DNA of 64,000 bases, taken from positions 62,001 to 126,000 of the forward strand of contig CAYXCZ010000001.1 in assembly GCA_964463695.1 (NCBI GenBank), written 5' to 3'. The first letter of the stretch is position 1; every line of letters starts with the position of its first letter. Under the pieces are notes generated by a model. The model did not search any database. It was not told the DNA's origin and was given only the letters and a program-made list of their open reading frames with translations. A program made the translations under genes and the position numbers. The DNA is from JALNZU01 sp964463695 (GTDB taxonomy: Bacteria > Bacteroidota > Bacteroidia > Bacteroidales > F082). This document shows positions 18,626 through 25,984 of this stretch, one piece after another.

Positions 18626-19549
18626 TTAATGGTTATCGATTCCATTAAGCATAAACAATAAATGCCTGAGTGTTTTCAGAATTTCTCCCATATACTCTTT
18701 AATTGCCCGTACGCTTCCTGGCAAAACATACACAAACGTCTCATCCATCAATCCGGCTACTCCCCTGCTAAGCAACGCATTAGGTTTTTCCATTCCATAT
18801 TTTAGCCGAATAGCCTCCATTATACCCGGAATCTCTTTGTCAAGGAATTCTTTAGCGACTTCTGGAGTAAAATCCCTGGGGCCAATTCCCGTTCCACCTG
18901 TGGTAAAAACCATGTCGAATTTCTCTGACTTCGCTTTGATTAGAAGCTTCTTAAGTCGCTCAGGGTCATCAGGAATAAGTTGTGCTTCAAAATTCACCTG
19001 CCAGCGATTCAATTCAAAGAAGGGAATTAATTGCTTTTGGATCTCAGGTCCGCTAAGATCCTCATATTCACCTGAACTAGCCCTGTCAGATAATGTAATA
19101 ACCATCACCCGAAACACTTTTGGATGATAGGTAATCAGATCACCTGCTTTAACAACTCCTCCATTTATAACACGGGCAAAGATGCCTTCTTTAGGCATAA
19201 CACAATTGCCTACTTCATTGTAAATTGCACAACCCGAACCATGACATTTCTTGCCAATCTGAGTCACTTCCAACACAATATCACCTAAACGCAACTGATC
19301 AAAGGGGGCCATTTCATATAAAATCATCCCTTCAGTGGTAATATTTTCCGCAAACTCGCCATAGGCTAACTGCCTTCCGGCATCTTTTTCAAACTTTCTG
19401 AAACTTTCTGTTCCCAACAAGCTAACCATCCGGTGCCAATTGCCCGAATGCGCATCACCTAAAACACCCTTTTCGTATAAATTGATTTCTTCAACGGGCT
19501 GTTTTACAGTACCTTTTTGTAATGATATATTAACCGAAACTACTTTCAT
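18626..19549 (-). CDS. MOSC domain - MogA/MoaB fusion protein
   Basis: 307 residues from the second in-frame ATG (MKVVSVNISLQKG, the usual MOSC start); a start nine codons upstream is possible. Residues about 1-145 form a MOSC domain with GVLGDAHSGNWHR, FAENITTEG and the cysteine motif GKKCHGSGCAIY. Residues about 150-307 match MogA/MoaB, the molybdopterin-binding family: VITLSDRASSGEYEDLSGP and TTGGTGIGPRDFTPE, ending with VYVLPGSVRAIKEYM. The MogA part should adenylylate molybdopterin or bind it; MOSC domains handle sulfur for the cofactor or its relatives. Fusion of the two is known in Bacteroidota. No other molybdenum-cofactor gene is in the window. Confidence 0.85.
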   Translation of the reverse strand: MKVVSVNISLQKGTVKQPVEEINLYEKGVLGDAHSGNWHRMVSLLGTESFRKFEKDAGRQLAYGEFAENITTEGMILYEMAPFDQLRLGDIVLEVTQIGKKCHGSGCAIYNEVGNCVMPKEGIFARVINGGVVKAGDLITYHPKVFRVMVITLSDRASSGEYEDLSGPEIQKQLIPFFELNRWQVNFEAQLIPDDPERLKKLLIKAKSEKFDMVFTTGGTGIGPRDFTPEVAKEFLDKEIPGIMEAIRLKYGMEKPNALLSRGVAGLMDETFVYVLPGSVRAIKEYMGEILKTLRHLLFMLNGIDNH

Positions 19550-19792
19550 CGCGTGATTTTCAACCTTTAATTTCAATTTGCTTCCGTTGTGCGAAATTAG
19601 AACAAATCAACCAACTAAAGCCTGAAGATTTTGACTCATCCATTTCTTCGAAAAAATAAATACAATTCAAAAAATAATTTGTTGATTTGCTGGGAGTTAT
19701 AGCTAACAATGAAATTCTTTACAAATAATTAATGATGTAATACTCTGTTATTCAAACCTCTTGATTATTTTTACCAGTCAATGTATCGACCT

Positions 19793-20290
19793 ATGAAACT
19801 ATTATATATTGTCCGGCACGCCAAATCTTCCTGGGATTTTTCTGAACTTTCTGATCATGAAAGACCATTGCTCGAAAAAGGAAAGAAAAGAACCCGTAAA
19901 ATGATTGAATTTCTCAAGTCGAAAAAAGCAAAACCTGATATCATTATAAGCAGTTCTGCTCTCAGAGCACGTGAAACAGCTGGTTACTTTGCTGTTGGTC
20001 TGGGATTAAGTCAGGAGGATGTTATTATAGATCCGACTCTCTATCATGCTGATTATGAGCGTATATTTGATCAGTTTATCGATCTGTCAGATCAAAATAA
20101 TGCTGTTATGCTTGTAGGACACAATCCTGCATTCACCAATTTTGTAAATTTGTTCCTCGTACCACCCATTGACTGGCTACCAACATCGGCAGTTGTTTGC
20201 TTGTCGTTTGATACCAATCATTGGGATGAAATAAAAAATTCAGGTTATGAGGTAAAATTTGTTGCCTATCCAAAACTCATAGCCGACTGA
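19793..20290 (+). CDS. sixA: SixA-type phosphohistidine phosphatase
   Basis: 165 residues from the second ATG (MKLLYIVRHAKSSW); the first, four codons earlier, is less typical. It is a histidine phosphatase with the RH(G/A) motif at Arg8-His9, an SSSALRARETA segment near 54-64 containing a conserved arginine, and the second histidine in LVGHNPAFTNFV near 110. SixA proteins remove phosphate from phosphohistidine residues in signalling or phosphotransfer proteins. The gene is followed 33 bases later by polyphosphate kinase on the same strand. The family is clear; the physiological substrate is not. Confidence 0.85.
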   Translation: MKLLYIVRHAKSSWDFSELSDHERPLLEKGKKRTRKMIEFLKSKKAKPDIIISSSALRARETAGYFAVGLGLSQEDVIIDPTLYHADYERIFDQFIDLSDQNNAVMLVGHNPAFTNFVNLFLVPPIDWLPTSAVVCLSFDTNHWDEIKNSGYEVKFVAYPKLIAD

Positions 20291-20323
20291 AGAAGAATAA
20301 CTTAGATCGGAGAAGATATCATT

Positions 20324-22393
20324 ATGAGTAACAGTAACCTCATCAACAGAGAAATAAGTTGGCTAAATTTTAATGCAAGAGTTTTGCAGGAAGCAACTGA
20401 CAAAACGAACCCTCTTTTTGAACGACTCAGGTTTGTTGGCATTTATTCCAACAACAGAGATGAGTTTTTCCGCGTGCGCGTCGCAACTATGCGAAGGCTC
20501 AAAGAAATTCAAAAAGAAAAACACGAGATACTGAATTTTGATCCATCAAAAACACTTAAGCAAATTCGTACGATCATTGATCAGCAGGAGCAAGCTTACA
20601 TGGATGCATACATGTCTGTCAGAGATGAGCTGCGTGACAATGGTTTCAATATTGTTGGCTTTGGCGATCTAAACCCCAATCAAATCCATCAGGTAAAGAA
20701 ATACTTCACAAAATATGTACATCCTTACCTTTTCCCTATCATGCTTGGAGGTTTAAAAGATGTAGAAGGTTTGCGCGATAATTCTATTTACCTTGTTGTT
20801 CGTCTCAGAAGCTCAAAATCCACCATCAAGGATGATTTTGCATTGGTTAAAGTACCAACAAGTCGTGTCTCACGCTTTTTTCTCTTACCCGACGATGGTG
20901 TCGAATCAGTTGTGGTGCTGCTCGACGACATCATCCGATACAATCTCGAGGAAATTTTCTTTCCTTTTGGTTATGATATTTTCGATGCCTATTCGATGAA
21001 ATTTACGCGTGACGCCGAGCTCGATCTTGAAAACGACCTCTCTAAAAGTTTCCTTGAAATCATGGCCGAAAGCCTCAAACAACGTAAAAGAGGCGCTCCG
21101 GTGAGGTTTATTTATGACAAGGACATGCCTGCTGAAATTTTAGATTTGCTCCTTAAAAAGTTCAAAATCAATAAAAAAGACATTCTTATTCCTGGATGGA
21201 AATACCATAATTTCCGTGATTTTATGTCTTTTCCACATGTTGGAAACAAGGCACTATGGGCTAAACCCCTCCCCCCAATGCGTCACCCCGACCTCCCTCC
21301 TTATAAAAGTATTTTTGCTGTTATTAAGGAAAAGGATGTCATGTTGCATTATCCTTATCACACCTTCATGCATATTATCGATTTGCTTCGTGAAGCTTCC
21401 ATTGACCCGAAGGTTCGATCTATTAAAATGACTTTGTACAGGGCTGCCCGTGACTCTAATGTGATAAATGCTCTTGCTAATGCTGCACGAAACGGAAAAT
21501 CCGTAACTGTTTTTTTGGAACTTCAGGCACGTTTTGACGAAAAAGCCAACATTCAATGGTCAGAAAAACTTCATGAAGAAGGTGTGAAAATTATCAAAAC
21601 TATTCCCGGACTTAAAGTTCACAGTAAGCTAATACTCATCCGTCGTAAAGAGACTGAAGGTGATGTATACTATACAAACATCAGTACCGGCAACTTCAAC
21701 GAATCTACTGCACAAGTTTATGCTGACGACAGCTTGTTAACCTGTGACGCTCAAATTGGATTAGAGGCAGGACAAATGTTTCGACTCTTTGAAACCCCCT
21801 ACAGCCCTCCAACTTTAAAAAAGTTAGTGATTTCGCCTTACAGTACCCGTAAACACTTTCTAAAATTACTGAACTTTGAGATTAGAAATGCTAAAGCTGG
21901 AAAAGAGGCCTGGTGTATTTTAAAAATGAACAGTGTTGTCGATGAATCTTTAGTTGAAAAACTCTATCAGGCAAGTCAGGCTGGTGTCAAGATTCAGATT
22001 ATCTGTCGCGGAATTTGTGTACTTATTCCAGGTTTACCGGGAGTGAGTGAAAACATTGAAGTTATCAGTATTATTGACCGATTTCTTGAACACAGCAGGG
22101 TTTTTGTTTTTGCAAATAATGGTAACCCATTGTATTTCACTTCTTCAGCCGACTGGATGGTTCGTAATCTCGACCATCGCTTTGAAGTAGTGTGTCCTAT
22201 CGAAGACCCAAAGATCCAACAGGAGTTACACGATATGCTCAATATTCAACTAGCCGACAACTGTAAAGCACGGCTAATAAACAGAGCTGATTCACATGAT
22301 ATGAATATGTATCGCCAGCGTGGTGAAAACGAAGAAGTCATACGTTCCCAAAATGTTATTTACGATTACTTAAAGAATAAAACTGAAAGTTAA
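20324..22393 (+). CDS. ppk1: Polyphosphate kinase 1
   Basis: 689 residues, close to the usual length. The N-terminal domain starts INREISWLNFNARVLQEA and contains FVGIYSNNRDEFFRVRVATM. The two catalytic phospholipase-D-like domains carry His433 (GLKVHSKLILIRR), the expected autophosphorylated histidine, and His590 (FLEHSRVFVFAN). Other conserved parts are DVMLHYPYHTF near 338-348, TLYRAARDSNV near 370 and STGNFNESTAQVYAD near 454. The enzyme makes long-chain polyphosphate from ATP for phosphate and energy storage and stress survival. It is probably co-transcribed with sixA, and a strong bidirectional terminator follows. Confidence 0.95.
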   Translation: MSNSNLINREISWLNFNARVLQEATDKTNPLFERLRFVGIYSNNRDEFFRVRVATMRRLKEIQKEKHEILNFDPSKTLKQIRTIIDQQEQAYMDAYMSVRDELRDNGFNIVGFGDLNPNQIHQVKKYFTKYVHPYLFPIMLGGLKDVEGLRDNSIYLVVRLRSSKSTIKDDFALVKVPTSRVSRFFLLPDDGVESVVVLLDDIIRYNLEEIFFPFGYDIFDAYSMKFTRDAELDLENDLSKSFLEIMAESLKQRKRGAPVRFIYDKDMPAEILDLLLKKFKINKKDILIPGWKYHNFRDFMSFPHVGNKALWAKPLPPMRHPDLPPYKSIFAVIKEKDVMLHYPYHTFMHIIDLLREASIDPKVRSIKMTLYRAARDSNVINALANAARNGKSVTVFLELQARFDEKANIQWSEKLHEEGVKIIKTIPGLKVHSKLILIRRKETEGDVYYTNISTGNFNESTAQVYADDSLLTCDAQIGLEAGQMFRLFETPYSPPTLKKLVISPYSTRKHFLKLLNFEIRNAKAGKEAWCILKMNSVVDESLVEKLYQASQAGVKIQIICRGICVLIPGLPGVSENIEVISIIDRFLEHSRVFVFANNGNPLYFTSSADWMVRNLDHRFEVVCPIEDPKIQQELHDMLNIQLADNCKARLINRADSHDMNMYRQRGENEEVIRSQNVIYDYLKNKTES

Positions 22394-22429
22394 AAAAAAA
22401 GCCCTTTACAATTGTAAAGGGCTTTTTTT
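22394..22429. terminator. Bidirectional terminator between ppk1 and korB
   Basis: A perfect 22-base palindrome (GCCCTTTACAATTGTAAAGGGC, 22401-22422) flanked by A-run and T-run. It can stop ppk1 transcription from the left and korAB from the right. Confidence 0.9.
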
Positions 22430-22440
22430 AGAAGAAAATG

Positions 22441-23475
22441 TTATTTAATCTCCCATGTAGCACCACTGTTCAATAAATCATCAACAGTTTTGATGTTTGA
22501 ATTAGCTTTTTCAGTTTCGATTGACGCCATCATTGCCTGATCAAATGTTTCGGTGGGCACCGATCGGATAACACCTAATGCAACTGGAAATTCCGGTGGC
22601 ATCATAGAAGCCATCATCGTGTGAACTCCTGAATCTTTCTCATACTGATCGTGAACAAGTATGTCATTTTCGGTAATTCCATTTTCACCAATTGTGACAA
22701 CTTCCAGCTTTGTTCCATTTAAAACGATTCCTTTTTTTCGATCTTTCCCGAAAATCAAGGGTTTGCCATGTTCGATAAACAATTGATAATCGTCTCTGGT
22801 TTCGCGGCTTGTAATAAGGTCGTGCGTTTTGTTGGCAAAAATTACACAGTTTTGAAGAATCTCAACAACCGATGTTCCTTTATGCTTTGCAGCTTCCATG
22901 AAAACTACGGTCATAGCTTTTGGATTCGTATCCAGTGTACGCGCAAAGAATGTTCCTTGTGCCCCAATTACCAAAACGCCGGGGTTAAATGGTCTTTCGT
23001 AAGTCCCCTGAGGGCTTGTCTTGGTTTTGGCCCCTTTGGGTGTTGTAGGAGAATATTGCCCTTTCGTTAATCCATAAATTTTGTTGTTGAACAAAAGCAG
23101 GTTAATGTCAATATTTCTCCGGATTGTATGTATGAAATGATTTCCACCAATAGCCATTGAGTCGCCATCGCCGGTGATCATCCAAACGCTGAGTTTTGGA
23201 TTCGCTAGTTTTACACCCGTCGCAATTGCTGCAGCACGGCCGTGAATACTATGAATTCCATAGGTATTCATGTAATATGGAAAGCGTGATGAGCATCCAA
23301 TTCCCGATACGACTACGAAATCTTCCTTTGGAACACCTAATGAAGGAAATACATTTTCTACTGCATGAAGTATCGCATGATCGCCGCAACCAGGACACCA
23401 TTTCACCATCTGGTCGCTGCTAAAATCTTCTTTAGTGAGCTGAACAACTCCAGTTTCTATGATCTGATTTTCCAT
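22441..23475 (-). CDS. korB: 2-oxoacid:ferredoxin oxidoreductase, beta subunit
   Basis: 344 residues. It holds the thiamine-diphosphate site: WCPGCGDHAILHAV near 27-40, GIGCSSRFPYY near 59-69, and the Mg-TPP motif GDGDSMAIGGNH with a following LLFNNKIYGLTKGQYSPTT. The KorB pattern (rather than pyruvate PorB or indolepyruvate) fits a 2-oxoglutarate:ferredoxin oxidoreductase, which reversibly turns 2-oxoglutarate plus CoA into succinyl-CoA, CO2 and reduced ferredoxin. The gene follows korA with a 3-base gap. The 8-Cys ferredoxin at 25679-25846 is a natural partner. Substrate choice between 2-oxoglutarate and other 2-oxoacids is inferred. Confidence 0.88.
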   Translation of the reverse strand: MENQIIETGVVQLTKEDFSSDQMVKWCPGCGDHAILHAVENVFPSLGVPKEDFVVVSGIGCSSRFPYYMNTYGIHSIHGRAAAIATGVKLANPKLSVWMITGDGDSMAIGGNHFIHTIRRNIDINLLLFNNKIYGLTKGQYSPTTPKGAKTKTSPQGTYERPFNPGVLVIGAQGTFFARTLDTNPKAMTVVFMEAAKHKGTSVVEILQNCVIFANKTHDLITSRETRDDYQLFIEHGKPLIFGKDRKKGIVLNGTKLEVVTIGENGITENDILVHDQYEKDSGVHTMMASMMPPEFPVALGVIRSVPTETFDQAMMASIETEKANSNIKTVDDLLNSGATWEIK

Positions 23476-23478
23476 TTC

Positions 23479-25326
23479 CTATTGATTTAAAAGTTCATTA
23501 AACTTGGCTTCCAACTCTGCTACCATAAATGGCAATCCTTGTATCTTATTGTATTGCTGATACTTAAACTGAGGGAAATTCATCCTTAAGTATTTAACAA
23601 ATTGTCCGTTGTTGATTTCACAAACAACAACTTTCTTATGCCTTCCCAAAAGCTCCTCAGTGTTTTTTGGAAGAGGCATAATATGCTTGAAATGCGCCAA
23701 TGCAACCGACTTGCCCTGTTCCTGCATTTTCTCGACTACTGTAATCATAACACCATAAGTGCCTCCCCAACTTACAACCAGCAAGTCTGCATCATCAGAT
23801 CCAAAAACTTCCTGCTCAGGGATATAATTAGCAACTCTTTGCACTTTTTCCTCACGCAAAATGGTCATTCTCTCGTGATTCAACGGATCGTGTGAAACAT
23901 TTCCGCTGCCATCTTCTTTTTCAAGTCCGCCAACACGATGCCTTAATCCTTCTGTTCCAGGAATAGCCCACTGACGGGCCAATGTTTCTGCATCCCTCTT
24001 ATAAGGTTTATAATTAGCATCATTAGCCTGCGCCATAGGCGGCTGTATTGTGGGCAAATCAGCTACTCTAGGAATCTTGAAAACTTCAGAACCATTTGCT
24101 AATGACCCGTCAGTAAGCAAAATAACAGGAGTCATATGCTCCAGACTTAGCTTGGATGCTTCGTAAGCGCTATAAAAACAATCTGCAGAACTTTTAGCAG
24201 CCAAAATTATTACGGGAGCTTCACCATTACGACCAAAAAGTGCCTGCATGAGGTCACTTTGCTCCGATTTGGTTGGCAACCCGGTTGAAGGTCCGCCACG
24301 CTGTACATCTACAATCACCAAAGGCAACTCAGTCATTACAGCTAACCCAACAGCTTCCGATTTCAACGAAAGTCCTGGTCCACTGGTTGTGGTTATTGCC
24401 ATAGCCCCTGTATAACTTGCCCCGATTGCCGAAACTATACCGGCAATTTCATCTTCTGCCTGAAATGCTTTAACGTTAAGGTTCTTATGATAGGTAAGTT
24501 CTTGCAATATCTCGGTAGCTGGTGTAATAGGATATGATCCAAGGAAAAGTGGTCGGCCGGAGCGCTCTGAAGCCGCTATAAATCCCCATGCTGTAGCAAC
24601 ATTTCCTGTTATATTTCTGTAATGCCCTTTCTCAAGCGGTGCAGGCTCAACTTTATAAGTTGTAGCAAACAATTCAATTGTATCTGCATAGTTAAATCCT
24701 GCAGCAAGAACTGCCTTATTAGATTCAATAACTATAGGGTTGGCTTTGAATTTTTTCTCAAAATAAGCATTAACATGTTCAGGATCACGATTAAACAAAT
24801 ACATCACAATCCCAAGTGCAAACATATTTTTCGACTTCATTGTTGACTTCATGTCGATGTCGAGATGTTTTACAGCCTCCCGTGTAAGAGTGGAGATAGG
24901 TGACTTGATTAACTTATATCCACTTAAACTTCCATCTGTTGTTGGATCAGTAGCATAGCCTGCCTTATCAATTCCTTTTTCAATAAAAGCATCTCCATCA
25001 ACAATGATGATTGCACCTTTTTTGATCCAACGCATGTTTGCCTTTAAAGATGCTGGATTCATTGCAACCAGAACATCAGCCAGGTCACCGGAGGTATAAA
25101 CGGTTTTTTGACCAAAATGTATCTGAAATCCCGACACACCGGAAACAGTTCCTTGAGGCGCACGTATTTCTGATGGATAATCAGGAAAAGTGGCAAAATC
25201 GTTCCCAGCAAATGCGGTTGAATCAGAGAAAAGTGAACCTGTTAACTGCATCCCGTCACCTGAGTCTCCTGCAAAACGGATTACGACCTGTTCAAGCTCA
25301 ACAACCTTGCTATTCTTACTTGTCAT
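23479..25326 (-). CDS. korA: 2-oxoacid:ferredoxin oxidoreductase, fused gamma-alpha subunit
   Basis: 615 residues from the chosen ATG at 25326; an earlier in-frame start would place its first codons across the promoter. Residues about 8-190 form the gamma domain (RFAGDSGDGMQLTGSLF, LVAMNPASL), and about 205-615 the alpha domain (GNVATAWGFIAASERSGRPLFLGSYPITPATEIL, TTTSGPGLSLKSEAVGLAVMTELPLVIVDVQRGGPSTGLPT). The fusion of gamma and alpha is common in KorA of Bacteroidota. Together with KorB it forms the enzyme that oxidises 2-oxoglutarate with ferredoxin, or carboxylates succinyl-CoA in reverse. Promoter elements and LacI-type operator-like sites lie upstream. Confidence 0.88.
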   Translation of the reverse strand: MTSKNSKVVELEQVVIRFAGDSGDGMQLTGSLFSDSTAFAGNDFATFPDYPSEIRAPQGTVSGVSGFQIHFGQKTVYTSGDLADVLVAMNPASLKANMRWIKKGAIIIVDGDAFIEKGIDKAGYATDPTTDGSLSGYKLIKSPISTLTREAVKHLDIDMKSTMKSKNMFALGIVMYLFNRDPEHVNAYFEKKFKANPIVIESNKAVLAAGFNYADTIELFATTYKVEPAPLEKGHYRNITGNVATAWGFIAASERSGRPLFLGSYPITPATEILQELTYHKNLNVKAFQAEDEIAGIVSAIGASYTGAMAITTTSGPGLSLKSEAVGLAVMTELPLVIVDVQRGGPSTGLPTKSEQSDLMQALFGRNGEAPVIILAAKSSADCFYSAYEASKLSLEHMTPVILLTDGSLANGSEVFKIPRVADLPTIQPPMAQANDANYKPYKRDAETLARQWAIPGTEGLRHRVGGLEKEDGSGNVSHDPLNHERMTILREEKVQRVANYIPEQEVFGSDDADLLVVSWGGTYGVMITVVEKMQEQGKSVALAHFKHIMPLPKNTEELLGRHKKVVVCEINNGQFVKYLRMNFPQFKYQQYNKIQGLPFMVAELEAKFNELLNQ

Positions 25327-25348
25327 AAAGTGAGTATTAATTTTGAGG

Positions 25349-25380
25349 CAAAGGTAAAATATTTCAACTTCTGATAACAA
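25349..25380 (-). promoter_or_regulatory. Promoter for korAB
   Basis: On the minus strand: TTG (25380-25378), a 21-base spacer and TACCTTTG (25356-25349). The korA ATG at 25326 is 22 bases downstream of the -7 box. The match overlaps the longer upstream reading frame, which supports the shorter korA start. Confidence 0.55.
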
Positions 25381-25402
25381 AATACAAATTGTCGCAACTT
25401 TC

Positions 25403-25416
25403 TGAAAACGATTGCA
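25403..25416. promoter_or_regulatory. LacI-type operator-like site upstream of korAB
   Basis: TGAAAACGATTGCA fits the imperfect palindrome TGnAAnCGnTTnCA bound by LacI-family regulators (and CcpA-type cre sites). It lies about 22 bases upstream of the korAB -33 element. On the opposite strand it reads TGCAATCGTTTTCA, which differs from the site at 55274-55287 by one base. No LacI-family gene is in the window, so the regulator is unknown. Confidence 0.4.
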
Positions 25417-25462
25417 AAATAATTCATCTTTACTCTTAAATATTTGATTTACATATTTTTAT

Positions 25463-25486
25463 AACGATTTATGCATAACAATCGTT
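25463..25486. repeat. Inverted repeat AACGATT-N10-AATCGTT
   Basis: Perfect 7-base arms (25463-25469 and 25480-25486) separated by 10 bases, with an internal 10-base palindrome TTATGCATAA (25469-25478). The arms contain the same AACGATT core as the operator-like site at 25403-25416, so both may bind the same or a related regulator. Confidence 0.4.
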
Positions 25487-25633
25487 GTCCTGATAAAACG
25501 CTAAATTATAATCAGTCTAAATATGCACATTTTACAATGTGTAATTTTGTTGCAATACACACATTTTTGACCCCTATTAATTTAGATTTGCTATAAATTA
25601 TCCTTTCAGTGGCAACAATGAAACCAACTTCTA

Positions 25634-25641
25634 TATATTTG
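25634..25641 (+). promoter_or_regulatory. -7 element for the ferredoxin gene
   Basis: TATATTTG matches the Bacteroidota -7 consensus TAnnTTTG and is followed by the ferredoxin ATG 37 bases later. No exact TTG lies 19 bases upstream, so the -33 part is weak. Confidence 0.45.
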
Positions 25642-25678
25642 CAACGAAATTATTGTACAACCTTTAATAACTTATGTT

Positions 25679-25846
25679 ATGGCTTATAAAATTACTGATG
25701 ACTGCACAGCTTGCGGCACATGCATTGACGAATGTCCAGTTGATGCAATTTCTGAAGGAGATATCTATGTAATTGATGCTGATTTGTGCACCGATTGCGG
25801 CTCTTGCGCTGATGTGTGCCCTGTTGAGGCTATCATGCCTGAATAA
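25679..25846 (+). CDS. 2[4Fe-4S] ferredoxin
   Basis: 55 residues (MAYKITDDCTACGTCIDECP...). Two classic cluster-binding motifs are complete: CxxCxxCxxxCP at Cys9, 12, 15, 19 and again at Cys37, 40, 43, 47. Size and pseudo-twofold symmetry match clostridial-type bacterial ferredoxins. It is a soluble low-potential electron carrier and the obvious partner of KorAB (divergent neighbour) and of the pyruvate:ferredoxin oxidoreductase at 43855-47385. The start is fixed by the family's usual beginning and the -7 element upstream; a terminator follows 21 bases after the stop, so it is a single-gene transcript. Confidence 0.95.
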   Translation: MAYKITDDCTACGTCIDECPVDAISEGDIYVIDADLCTDCGSCADVCPVEAIMPE

Positions 25847-25867
25847 ATTTTCAGTCTGAAAAAGAAG

Positions 25868-25897
25868 AGGCTTTCTGGCAACAGGAAGCCTTTTTTT
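25868..25897 (+). terminator. Terminator after the ferredoxin gene
   Basis: A 10-bp stem (AGGCTTTCTG at 25868-25877 with CAGGAAGCCT at 25882-25891, one G-T pair) closed by a GCAA tetraloop and followed by T7. Confidence 0.85.
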
Positions 25898-25950
25898 GTT
25901 TACTCCCTCCTAAAACACTATTCTGGTAACAGGATTCCTGAATTTATTGC

Positions 25951-25958
25951 TAATTTTG
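25951..25958 (+). promoter_or_regulatory. -7 element for sucA
   Basis: TAATTTTG matches TAnnTTTG, 26 bases before the sucA ATG. A -33 TTG is not at the usual distance, so the call is tentative. Confidence 0.4.
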
Positions 25959-25984
25959 CAGCAAAATCATTAGCAACCCTGTCC

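Larger units (their letters stand above)
25327..25678. other. Divergent intergenic region of korAB and ferredoxin
   Basis: 352 AT-rich bases between the korA and ferredoxin starts. It contains a korAB promoter (25349-25380), a 14-base operator-like sequence (25403-25416), a spaced inverted repeat (25463-25486) and a ferredoxin -7 element (25634-25641). No small gene is apparent. The concentration of dyad sequences suggests shared control of the ferredoxin-linked genes. Confidence 0.6.

Noticed and set aside
22441..25326. korAB as pyruvate or indolepyruvate oxidoreductase
   Set aside because: The gamma-alpha fusion and the sequence pattern fit 2-oxoglutarate type; a separate pyruvate enzyme (nifJ) is in the window. 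Specificity is still inferred.
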